A DNA stretch of 5,569 nt from an uncultured Oligoflexia bacterium (lineage in GTDB: Bacteria > Bdellovibrionota > Bacteriovoracia > Bacteriovoracales > Bacteriovoracaceae). The notes beneath the pieces are model-generated. The model worked only from the letters and a program-made list of their open reading frames with translations. It was not told the origin of the DNA and did not search any database. Location of the stretch: contig CATLVA010000127.1 in NCBI GenBank assembly GCA_950060715.1, positions 1 through 5,569 of the forward strand, read 5' to 3'. A program made the position numbers and the translations under genes. Below are positions 1-5,568 of the stretch, one piece after another (within the stretch, counting starts at the first letter, position 1; each line of letters starts with the position of its first letter).

Positions 1-12
1 AAAAAAAAAAGA

Positions 13-264
13 CTAAAAATAATCAGAACATTCGAGCCAGTTGTCCCAGGCATCTAATTCTTGGTTACAGCTGGCCACTTCTTGCGCCTCATAACCACTA
101 TCGTAACACCAGTCTCCCCAATTAGGATTTCCATTGCCGCGAACGAATTGATCTAGCACCATTTCCTTATCAGTATATTGCCCAGCAGGTTCTAAACAGG
201 TAGAACTCACGGCCATCGCCTGGATAGCACTCATCATCAAACTTAAGACTAAAATTCTTTTCAT
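13..264 (-). CDS. Small secreted protein with four cysteines, unknown family
   Basis: The 83-residue product begins with a typical Sec signal peptide: K2-R3, a hydrophobic core to about residue 15, and a likely cleavage after A16-M17-A18. The mature part is about 65 residues, acidic, rich in Trp and Asp, and has exactly four cysteines (C23, C53, C66, C79), enough for two disulfides. An exported, oxidised mini-protein is therefore likely (inference). C23 is not in a lipobox, so I do not call it a lipoprotein. The start is supported by GGAG at 270-273, five bases before the ATG. Only 12 nt separate it from the stop of the 630-aa gene upstream, and its ribosome-binding site lies in that gap, so it is almost certainly co-transcribed and translated right after that gene. 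I do not recognise a family. A role as partner, inhibitor or chaperone of the preceding secreted protein is only suggested by position. Confidence 0.8.
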   Translation of the reverse strand: MKRILVLSLMMSAIQAMAVSSTCLEPAGQYTDKEMVLDQFVRGNGNPNWGDWCYDSGYEAQEVASCNQELDAWDNWLECSDYF

Positions 265-276
265 AATATCTCCAAA

Positions 277-2169
277 TTATTCTTCATTAGCGTAATAGGC
301 CTTACCTGTTTTATAATGACGATCTTTTTTTGCATCCTCTCCACTTGGGGTAAATACTCCTCCATCGCCTGCGAGTATCGCTTTTGCCATTCCATATAAA
401 CGAGACTTCATCACATCAGCACCAAAACTATGCCCATCAATTCTACCCGATAAGTCCTCATTTAAATGAGCATGCCAATAAACAAGGGACTGCGAGTGAG
501 AGTATCTTTGATTCCACTGCCAATCTTTAACGATTTCATCGTAGAGTTCACGGGTGTTATAACTCCAAGACTCAACCACTCCCGCTGGACTACAGATATC
601 AACATCTAACCCACCCCAATTGTTATAATAAATCTCGGTATCAGCAGAAGTCTGGTTCCAGAACCCACAGCTAGAATGATGCTGAGAAGTCGTGGTAAAC
701 TTAACACCTGGTTTAATTTTAAAACGAAATGCAATAGGTCCATAACCATGAGTCACAGCAGGGCTTAAAAAAGTATATATCGTTCGCCCACCACTCGGTC
801 TTTGCGCCCAATTACCACCATCTGGCATCGCAGCTTTCATTAGCCCTAGGTATAGATCATCACTCCAGCGATAAAGAGTATCGGGAGCACAAGATTCGAT
901 TACATAATTATTTCTCACCTCGTGAGGATTACCATTTTTTCTTCCGCAGTGATCGAAGTAATTTCTTTTTAATTTTTTTCTATCTTGCGGAAACCAAAGT
1001 GTAAGAAGCTCATCAAGTGTTATTTGATGATAAGGCTTCCGAAGAAGTTTTTGAAAGTAATGGTCATTACTAAAAGCTATCCCCTTGGCATCAGCGATGT
1101 TTTTACATTGATCCAAAATATCTTGCATATCTGCTTTGTAATTTCGCACCAGTGCCGAGACGGTATAGCTTGGGTCTGCAAGAGTGCTGGCCTCGGATTT
1201 CACATCTGCTAAAAATTCTTTTAAACGTTTATTTAGATCCTTAGCGTCCGCGACCTTAGGGACAACAATATCCATACATTTATTAACTTCAATAAGTTCC
1301 TGAGATATTTGATCAGCAAGTTTTAAATAATTCTTTTGCTCATTTCCATAACAAAGCTCTGCCTCTCCTTCGGAAAAGATTTCTCCGGTATCACGACTTT
1401 CTCGAGAGCAAACAAACTCATCGCCTTTTTGATCCCATTTATAAATAACTGCAAAGCTTTCGTTAGGAGCTTGGTTCAAATCGTTATGGTCAAATTGAAT
1501 TTTATCTACTCCAAGACTTCTAATCGATTTTCCGCGAAGGTATTCCTTATAAATTTCCAGCAGTGACTTATGAGTTAACCTCCAACGATTTTGACTCAGA
1601 TCAAATTCATGCTGATCTTTAACAAAGGAATTAGGGAATTTAGAACCAATTTGCTTTCTCACATACTCATGTGATTTAAAATCTTTAAAAGCAAAATCAA
1701 AAGGACCTACCGTCATAGTGTTAGCAATAGAAGTCATTTGAACTTTATCACTGCTATCTTTTAAATAGATTATTTTTGAAAGATCTGATTCAATTTTTGA
1801 GAGATCGATCCCTTTATCTAGGTCTGCCACTTTATACACAGAAACAGGAAAGTCTTTTAAAGACTTGGAATTAATTTTGAAGTTAGAAATAAAATCTACG
1901 ATATCTGGATTATCAATTCGATGATCAGAGTTAACAATCACCAACTCGATTTCATCGCTATCTAATATTTTTCCTAAAACATCTGCCGTCTCAGGGCGAA
2001 TATACATATGAACATTATTTCCTTTAACGATATCATTTGCCGGATAGTTGTTAAGAGATCTAATGGGAACTCTTTTTGCTAGGACCCCTTCAAAATCTAT
2101 GGCAATTTTAAGCTTCGCCTCACTAGCTGATATGAAACTCAAAAAGAGAAGAAATGGCATTATTCGCAT
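277..2169 (-). CDS. Secreted two-part protein: HAD/NIF-phosphatase-like N-terminus, possible ADP-ribosyltransferase-like C-terminus
   Basis: The product has 630 residues. Residues 1-18 form a signal peptide ending S-E-A. Residues 20-165 resemble HAD enzymes of the NIF/FCP1 kind: a motif I-like IAIDFEGVLA with D25, a YIRPETADVL segment near 56-65, a motif II-like IVNSD with S81, and DLSKIIYLKDSSD near 129-141 as the acidic motif. The second motif I aspartate is replaced by E27, so activity is uncertain. Residues 200-400 are mostly charged and helical with scattered cysteines. In the C-terminal third, LYRW (R434), YTFLSP followed by HGYG (465-477) and E533 in VVESW are spaced like the R, S and E motifs of ADP-ribosyltransferases; this is a weak, pattern-based inference. 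The start at 2169 is favoured over the ATG at 2160 because AAGGA (2176-2180) lies six bases upstream. The gene follows the 406-aa gene by 65 nt and precedes the 83-aa gene by 12 nt. Confidence 0.72.
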   Translation of the reverse strand: MRIMPFLLFLSFISASEAKLKIAIDFEGVLAKRVPIRSLNNYPANDIVKGNNVHMYIRPETADVLGKILDSDEIELVIVNSDHRIDNPDIVDFISNFKINSKSLKDFPVSVYKVADLDKGIDLSKIESDLSKIIYLKDSSDKVQMTSIANTMTVGPFDFAFKDFKSHEYVRKQIGSKFPNSFVKDQHEFDLSQNRWRLTHKSLLEIYKEYLRGKSIRSLGVDKIQFDHNDLNQAPNESFAVIYKWDQKGDEFVCSRESRDTGEIFSEGEAELCYGNEQKNYLKLADQISQELIEVNKCMDIVVPKVADAKDLNKRLKEFLADVKSEASTLADPSYTVSALVRNYKADMQDILDQCKNIADAKGIAFSNDHYFQKLLRKPYHQITLDELLTLWFPQDRKKLKRNYFDHCGRKNGNPHEVRNNYVIESCAPDTLYRWSDDLYLGLMKAAMPDGGNWAQRPSGGRTIYTFLSPAVTHGYGPIAFRFKIKPGVKFTTTSQHHSSCGFWNQTSADTEIYYNNWGGLDVDICSPAGVVESWSYNTRELYDEIVKDWQWNQRYSHSQSLVYWHAHLNEDLSGRIDGHSFGADVMKSRLYGMAKAILAGDGGVFTPSGEDAKKDRHYKTGKAYYANEE

Positions 2170-2175
2170 ACAAAA

Positions 2176-2180
2176 TCCTT
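2176..2180 (-). promoter_or_regulatory. Ribosome-binding site of the 630-aa gene, inside a small inverted repeat
   Basis: AAGGA on the minus strand lies six bases before the ATG at 2169 and decides the start over the in-frame ATG nine bases further in. It sits in and next to the loop of a perfect 6-bp inverted repeat (CAAAAT 2182-2187 and ATTTTG 2171-2176, 5-base loop). The stem is AU-rich and probably weak. Confidence 0.55.
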
Positions 2181-2234
2181 AATTTTGACGCTAAATACCA
2201 TTTTGAGAAAAAATTGCAATAATCTCTGTAAAAC

Positions 2235-3455
2235 TTAGGGTATGGCCTTGAAATAAACCGCTGATTTTCCGCCCAGCTTAAAATTTTTAATCTTAGCAGC
2301 GATATCTCCATGCCCTAGTCCATTTCCGTGCTGATCAAGATAAGGAAGATCTCGCTTAGAAAAATAGGTAAACTGCTTAAATACCCCGTCCGGTCTTGAA
2401 CAGGTCTGAGGATCGACACAAAGTTTTATCACTCCCATCAAGTTGGCTTCGATATCAGATAGTTTTGGCACTGGATTGTATGACTGTACGTCTGAATTGC
2501 GGTAGCAAAAATAGTATTTATGATCACGCCCTTTACGCAGGCATTGTCGGGCGTCGCCGTCTTTGTCATTACCATCAAAAATAAGGATATATGTCTCGCC
2601 TTGATAGACATGCTTATAGGCTGCGATAGCAATAGGCTCTTCTTTTTGTACTCCATACTCAGCAATTCGCACACCACCTTGAGTTTTATCAGGATAGTTT
2701 CCTCTTGTATGCAGCTCGTATCCAACGACTTCGCTGGCGTCGACATAACCAGGAAAAATAAACTCTCCTGCATCCGCGCCACCTTTCCATTCACCATTAA
2801 TGACATAGTTCCAGAAGGTTAAATCAAGTGCTCTAGGATGAGACTTATCTTCTTGAAGTACTAATATCCCTGCACCATAGATACTAGCGGTACGCTGATA
2901 AAAGGCTGTAAATACAACATCTCGAGGAAAATCAGAGTAGTTCACTGATTCATAATCAATGACTCTTTCTGTGATCGTTCGATAGCTATCCCCTGTTTGA
3001 TCTAATTTTTTCTGATGGAAATAGGCTTGATTAATTAGGTCCTTGGCCAAAGCAACAGCGCGATCTTCACTTAGATACCCACCGTTTTTATTGATTGTAT
3101 CTTCAATCACGTCCTCAATTTTTTTATCGTTGAGGTCACGTCTCCACCAATCACCTCTAGTTTTATATTTTAAATAGCTATTTTCATCATCATCGAGTTT
3201 ACCCATCAAACGAAGTTTGATTGCACTCATCATCATTGATTCTATATTGCGAGTGCTATCACCGAAAATCGCCGCCATTGCGTCTTCAAATGAATACAGC
3301 TTAGGTTCTAACCCACGATAAGAGATGGCCGCATTACGTGGAAAACTGACGCCATTAAAGCTGGTTGCACTCGGAGCGTAAGGCACAAATGAAAATGGCT
3401 TGGCCATCACCTGAGTACAAAAAATGAATAGGGATAATAGTGACAATTTAAACAT
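2235..3455 (-). CDS. Secreted protein with ADP-ribosyltransferase-like motif order
   Basis: The product has 406 residues from the ATG at 3455. A GTG directly before it (3458) would add one residue, and no strong ribosome-binding site separates the two. Residues 1-18 are a signal peptide ending Q-V-M-A. The mature protein shows, in order, SYRGL with R47, VVFTAFYQRTASIYG at 180-194, and GEFIFPG with E231 followed by VVGYEL. In R-S-E type mono-ADP-ribosyltransferases the corresponding pieces are YRG, an STS-like strand followed by a tyrosine/glycine pair, and E-x-x-FPG. The match is in order and spacing, but the middle motif lacks the usual S-T-S. A helical charged insert fills 70-175. The C-terminal 150 residues, with four cysteines, are unrecognised. 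If the motif reading is right, the protein would move ADP-ribose from NAD to a target outside the cytoplasm. It is likely the first gene of an operon with the 630-aa and 83-aa genes. Confidence 0.72.
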   Translation of the reverse strand: MFKLSLLSLFIFCTQVMAKPFSFVPYAPSATSFNGVSFPRNAAISYRGLEPKLYSFEDAMAAIFGDSTRNIESMMMSAIKLRLMGKLDDDENSYLKYKTRGDWWRRDLNDKKIEDVIEDTINKNGGYLSEDRAVALAKDLINQAYFHQKKLDQTGDSYRTITERVIDYESVNYSDFPRDVVFTAFYQRTASIYGAGILVLQEDKSHPRALDLTFWNYVINGEWKGGADAGEFIFPGYVDASEVVGYELHTRGNYPDKTQGGVRIAEYGVQKEEPIAIAAYKHVYQGETYILIFDGNDKDGDARQCLRKGRDHKYYFCYRNSDVQSYNPVPKLSDIEANLMGVIKLCVDPQTCSRPDGVFKQFTYFSKRDLPYLDQHGNGLGHGDIAAKIKNFKLGGKSAVYFKAIP

Positions 3456-3494
3456 CACTGCAATCTACCCAAGAATTTTGATTTGAAAATAAGA

Positions 3495-3509
3495 TGTATA
3501 GAATATACA
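3495..3509. repeat. Perfect inverted repeat TGTATA-GAA-TATACA upstream of the 406-aa gene
   Basis: Six-base arms with a three-base centre lie 40 bases before the ATG at 3455 and abut the hairpin at 3510-3532. The position suits an operator or a -10-like element for the operon, but no convincing -35 partner was found. Confidence 0.4.
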
Positions 3510-3532
3510 GAGCTAGGAAGACCCCCTAGCTC
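3510..3532 (-). terminator. Hairpin after the 195-aa gene, likely transcription terminator
   Basis: GAGCTAGG (3510-3517) and CCTAGCTC (3525-3532) form a perfect 8-bp stem with a 7-base loop, 13 bases after the stop codon of the 195-aa gene. Reading in the gene's direction the stem is followed by TGTATATTCT, only a moderately U-rich tail. A better T-run (TTTTATT) lies on the plus-strand side, but no plus-strand gene runs into it. It separates the 195-aa gene from the 406-aa operon. Confidence 0.55.
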
Positions 3533-3545
3533 CGAGTTTTATTGA

Positions 3546-4133
3546 TTATTCAACTGTTACTTCATTTACAGGGCTGCCTTTACCCATTAAATCGCTAGCT
3601 TTTTCATAAGTATAAGAAACGGTTTCTTCCATTAATAAATCGCCTTTCATTTGTATATTTCCCATAAACGAAAGTTTACGAATAAGCTCCGGTAGACATT
3701 TCTTTCCAGCTTCACGAGAGACAGCACCCAGTACTTTATATCCTTTTATACCTAAAAATACCCCCACTTCCGGATCTCCAGACTTATGGGCCTGGAGTTC
3801 TAGAATACACTCCTTATTTTCTACTTTAGCGTTTCCGATGATTTCGCCAACTTCCATACCAATAATTCTATCACCATTAATTTCACCTTTAACTTCAGGT
3901 CCCCAGTAAAAGCTAACAAATACAGTCCCTGACTCTTCGGTAAAGCTGTATCCTTCACCAAGCTGTTTCAACATCCTTTCTTTTATTTCATTTGAGTTGG
4001 CATTAAAGGTTACACCACTTAGCCTATATTGATTTTTCCTCACGACGTCTTTAGAAATTTGTACTTTCACGCTCTCAGCACGCAGACTTGATACTATAAA
4101 TAAAAGTAAGGCCGAACAAATTAAATTTTTCAT
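3546..4133 (-). CDS. Exported protein of unknown family, sigma-54 promoter candidate
   Basis: The product has 195 residues and starts with a signal peptide (K3-free hydrophobic core L4-L17, likely cleavage after L17-R18-A19). The mature part is about 176 residues and looks beta-rich, with alternating hydrophobic and polar residues and many glycines (for example 85-101 and 119-137). It has two cysteines, C109 and C146, which could pair. No lipobox and no membrane segment apart from the signal are seen, so a soluble periplasmic or secreted location is inferred. I recognise no family or catalytic motif. The ATG is supported by AGGAG at 4140-4144, six bases upstream. It appears to be a single-gene unit: a promoter candidate lies directly before it and a hairpin follows its stop. 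Its neighbours on the same strand are also exported, so it may serve the same export or envelope-related process. Confidence 0.78.
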   Translation of the reverse strand: MKNLICSALLLFIVSSLRAESVKVQISKDVVRKNQYRLSGVTFNANSNEIKERMLKQLGEGYSFTEESGTVFVSFYWGPEVKGEINGDRIIGMEVGEIIGNAKVENKECILELQAHKSGDPEVGVFLGIKGYKVLGAVSREAGKKCLPELIRKLSFMGNIQMKGDLLMEETVSYTYEKASDLMGKGSPVNEVTVE

Positions 4134-4139
4134 TTCTCT

Positions 4140-4144
4140 CTCCT
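4140..4144 (-). promoter_or_regulatory. Ribosome-binding site of the 195-aa gene
   Basis: AGGAG on the minus strand, six bases before the ATG at 4133. It falls inside the short leader predicted by the sigma-54 promoter candidate, which makes both calls mutually consistent. Confidence 0.7.
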
Positions 4145-4163
4145 CTATATTTTACCTTAATAG

Positions 4164-4179
4164 AGCAAGAGCAATGCCA
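4164..4179 (-). promoter_or_regulatory. Sigma-54 (RpoN) type -24/-12 promoter candidate for the 195-aa gene
   Basis: Minus-strand TGGCATTGCTCTTGCT matches the known sigma-54 consensus TGGCACGRNNNTTGCW at every defined base except two (C and G at positions 6-7 are T). The invariant GG (4177-4178) and GC (4165-4166) are separated by exactly ten bases, as required. The predicted start would be near 4153, giving a leader of about 20 bases that holds the ribosome-binding site. Use would require RpoN and an enhancer-binding activator. Confidence 0.55.
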
Positions 4180-4196
4180 AGAGATATAATGCCAAG
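4173..4196 (-). repeat. Direct repeat of CTTGGCATT, 15 bases apart
   Basis: Two identical 9-base copies lie at 4173-4181 and 4188-4196 (minus-strand sense). The gene-proximal copy contains the -24 element of the sigma-54 promoter candidate. The distal copy does not itself continue into a correct -12 element. It may be a regulator half-site or a local duplication. Confidence 0.4.
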
Positions 4197-4256
4197 TCAT
4201 TGAAATATAATAATAGCTATGAATAAAATTGAGAGAGGTGTTAGAAAAGTAACAGT

Positions 4257-4778
4257 TTAAAACTGCTCAAAAGTTCCTTTCTCGCGATTTTTTCGCACTC
4301 CCGGCACGGTATATAACCTATTATGAAAGCAAATAAAGGTCCCAGAGTCTATAATCTGACACGCCATGAGTGCTTCCGTCACATTTTGAAGAGCATCTGA
4401 GTCTTCAAAACCCAGTGGTTTCATCGCTCCAGTAAATACAATCGCTACTTTAGGATCTTTTATAGTTTCGGCCACTAATTCAGCGGTGTGTTGCATGGTA
4501 TCGGTACCGTGAAGAATAACGATCGGATGACCATCAGGTAGGAGTTCTTGAATTTTATCTCGGATAACCTCTCTATCAGATTGATTCATATCAAGAGAAT
4601 CCTTGGCCATAAGCGCACTTACTTTGAGCTCAGTATACGGGAGCCTGATCTTTTGATTCAAACGTTTATGGATGATGGTTTCACGGTTAAAAAGTGTCCC
4701 ATCTTGCTCATCATAAGTTTTTTCGATCGTGCCACCAGTTGTGATGATATGCACCCTGCGCCATTGGTTTTTTTGCAT
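4257..4778 (-). CDS. Single-domain asparaginase-like protein
   Basis: The 173-residue product matches the N-terminal catalytic domain of the bacterial asparaginase/glutaminase family (hydrolysis of L-asparagine to aspartate and ammonia). Visible landmarks are TGGTIE (14-19) with the first catalytic threonine T17, DSLDM (60-64) for substrate binding, HGTDTM (90-95) with T92-D93, and TGAMKP (116-121). Usual two-domain enzymes have about 320-350 residues and a C-terminal domain that helps complete the site; here the protein stops soon after VRKNREKG. Short single-domain relatives with this ending are known, so this is probably a complete gene rather than a truncation. I see no clear counterpart of the lysine of the Thr-Lys-Asp triad, so activity on asparagine is uncertain. 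No signal peptide is visible, so the protein is cytoplasmic. The ATG is preceded by AGGAG at 4790-4794, 11 bases away. It is divergent from htpG. Confidence 0.85.
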   Translation of the reverse strand: MQKNQWRRVHIITTGGTIEKTYDEQDGTLFNRETIIHKRLNQKIRLPYTELKVSALMAKDSLDMNQSDREVIRDKIQELLPDGHPIVILHGTDTMQHTAELVAETIKDPKVAIVFTGAMKPLGFEDSDALQNVTEALMACQIIDSGTFICFHNRLYTVPGVRKNREKGTFEQF

Positions 4779-4795
4779 TTTTTCGAGCTCTCCTA

Positions 4796-4823
4796 CTTGA
4801 CTCTAACAATATGGCCACCATAT
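4796..4823 (+). promoter_or_regulatory. Heat-shock (sigma-32-like) promoter candidate for htpG
   Basis: CTTGACT (4796-4802) and CACCATAT (4816-4823), 13 bases apart, resemble the known sigma-32 consensus CTTGAAA / CCCCATNT, with seven of eight positions matching in the -10 box. Transcription would start near 4830, about 35 bases before the htpG ATG. Control of htpG by a heat-shock sigma factor is established in E. coli; applying it here is inference. Confidence 0.4.
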
Positions 4824-4827
4824 TGTT
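4805..4827. repeat. Perfect 10-bp inverted repeat between asparaginase-like gene and htpG
   Basis: AACAATATGG (4805-4814), CCA centre, CCATATTGTT (4818-4827). It lies between two divergent start codons and overlaps the promoter candidates of both sides, so a shared operator is the best reading. A T-run follows on the plus strand, but no transcript is expected to enter it, which argues against a terminator. Confidence 0.5.
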
Positions 4828-4853
4828 TTTGTCTATAAAAATGTAAGAAATTC

Positions 4854-4859
4854 AAGGAG
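4854..4859 (+). promoter_or_regulatory. Ribosome-binding site of htpG
   Basis: AAGGAG lies five bases before the ATG at 4865, a near-ideal Shine-Dalgarno site that fixes the htpG start. Confidence 0.8.
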
Positions 4860-4864
4860 TAAGC

Positions 4865-5248
4865 ATGACTGCCCGTACTGGTACAATTTCGGTTAACACC
4901 ACTGATATCTTCCCGATCATCAAAAAATGGCTTTATTCAGAGCATGATATTTTTGTGAGAGAGCTTGTTTCAAATGCTTGTGATGCCATCACAAAGAGAC
5001 ACACATTGGCTCGCGCTAACGGCCAAGAAACTCCAACTGGAAAAGTTGAAGTTCTAATAGATCAAGAAGCTAAGACAATTACTTTTAAAGATAATGGTCT
5101 TGGAATGAATGAAGAAGAGATTGAAAAATATATCGCTCAACTAGCATTTTCTGGAGCTGAGGAATTCGTTCAAAAAATGAAAGATTCTGGTGAGGAGAAA
5201 AAAAAACTATTAATTTTTTTATCCTTTAATATTTTTTTTACATGTTGA
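4865..5248 (+). CDS. htpG: Molecular chaperone HtpG (Hsp90), N-terminal piece cut at a junction
   Basis: Residues 1-112 are the start of the ATP-binding domain of bacterial Hsp90, a cytoplasmic ATP-driven chaperone. Seen directly are IFPIIKKWLYSEHDIFVREL, with the catalytic glutamate in VREL (E33) and the ATP/magnesium asparagine in SNACDA (N37), then DNGLGM (76-81) with the adenine-contacting D76. The usual GTIA-x-SGT segment reads YIAQLAFSGAEEF, a divergent form. The intact family is about 620 residues. Here homology ends at K112 (5200), just before the expected GQFGVGFYS lid motif, and 15 unrelated residues lead to a stop at 5246-5248. Those residues are read from foreign AT-rich DNA coding on the other strand. 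The true gene should continue in the source genome. The start is fixed by AAGGAG at 4854-4859, and a heat-shock promoter candidate lies upstream. Confidence 0.92.
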   Translation: MTARTGTISVNTTDIFPIIKKWLYSEHDIFVRELVSNACDAITKRHTLARANGQETPTGKVEVLIDQEAKTITFKDNGLGMNEEEIEKYIAQLAFSGAEEFVQKMKDSGEEKKKLLIFLSFNIFFTC

Positions 5249-5568
5249 ATTTTATTTTTAAAAAAAACACCTGAGTATTTTATTTCTCTTATAAAAATTT
5301 TATTAATAATTTTATTTGGTTTTTTTTTCCAAATTTTATCTATTAATATTTCTTTACTTAAAATAATTTTAGATTTTTTCTCTTTTACAATTTTTTTTAA
5401 ATAATTGAACTTATTACATGAAAATAACCAACTATCTAAGAGTACTTTTTCTTTTGCCTGAATTTTATCCTTCAACCAAAGAATTGGTTCTTTATTATTA
5501 ATGTCTAATATTTTAAAAGTTTTTTGATCTACTTCTTTTTTAATCTGATCGATATATCTTCCATCCGT
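5170..5568 (-). CDS. Xaa-Pro aminopeptidase (aminopeptidase P), internal fragment from a different, AT-rich genome
   Basis: The frame is open from the window edge for 132 residues, without its own start. It opens with TDGRYIDQIKKEVDQ, the well-conserved TDGRY strand of the N-terminal creatinase-like domain. Then come EPILWLKDKI, an IDKIWKKKPNK segment matching the 'DxIWxxxP' linker, IKYSG, and finally SSPESF, which in the family leads to AWLLNIRG at the entry to the metal-binding catalytic domain. After SPESF the frame reads I-F-stop because it has crossed into htpG sequence, so only about residues 1-130 are aminopeptidase. The enzyme removes N-terminal residues before proline using two metal ions; none of its metal ligands are in this piece. 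GC is about 19% by hand count, and lysine, isoleucine, asparagine and phenylalanine dominate. The style suits SAR11- or Rickettsiales-like alphaproteobacteria or an endosymbiont, unlike the rest of the window. Confidence 0.82.
   Translation of the reverse strand, partial: TDGRYIDQIKKEVDQKTFKILDINNKEPILWLKDKIQAKEKVLLDSWLFSCNKFNYLKKIVKEKKSKIILSKEILIDKIWKKKPNKIINKIFIREIKYSGVFFKNKIQHVKKILKDKKINSFFFSSPESFIF
5179..5200. other. Junction with shared bases between htpG and the aminopeptidase fragment
   Basis: On the plus strand these bases encode the family-consistent end of the htpG piece (K-D-S-G-E-E-K). On the minus strand they encode the family-consistent S-S-P-E-S-F of aminopeptidase P. Both genes are plausible up to and through this stretch and both fail beyond it. 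An overlap of about 20 bases linking two unrelated genes in opposite orientation is the mark of a chimeric join. Confidence 0.75.

Noticed and set aside
1..10. Run of ten A (U-tract after the 83-aa gene on the minus strand) as an intrinsic terminator
   Set aside because: No stem-forming sequence precedes it within the last 40 bases of the gene. It lies at the window edge, where a contig often stops in a homopolymer.
13..264. 83-aa protein as a lipoprotein because of C23
   Set aside because: The residues before C23 (V-S-S-T) do not form a lipobox, and a good signal peptidase I site lies at A-M-A (16-18).
985..1566. Plus-strand open frames opposite the 630-aa gene
   Set aside because: They are antisense to a convincing signal-peptide protein and have no ribosome-binding sites or recognisable motifs.
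2123..2311. 62-residue minus-strand frame spanning the gap between the 406-aa and 630-aa genes
   Set aside because: It overlaps the ends of both well-supported genes in another frame and has no start signal.
2438..2806. 122-residue open frame on the minus strand
   Set aside because: It lies wholly inside the 406-aa gene in another frame, has no ribosome-binding site and shows no family features.
4805..4830. Inverted repeat plus T-run as a terminator
   Set aside because: It lies between two divergent start codons, so no gene's transcript should need to end there; an operator reading fits better.
4548..4838. Plus-strand 96-residue open frame running up to htpG
   Set aside because: It is antisense to the asparaginase-like gene, whose motifs are unmistakable, and it runs through the intergenic palindrome.
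5201..5248. The last 15 residues of the htpG frame as a natural alternative C-terminus
   Set aside because: They are translated from the strand opposite the aminopeptidase P coding sequence and match no part of Hsp90.
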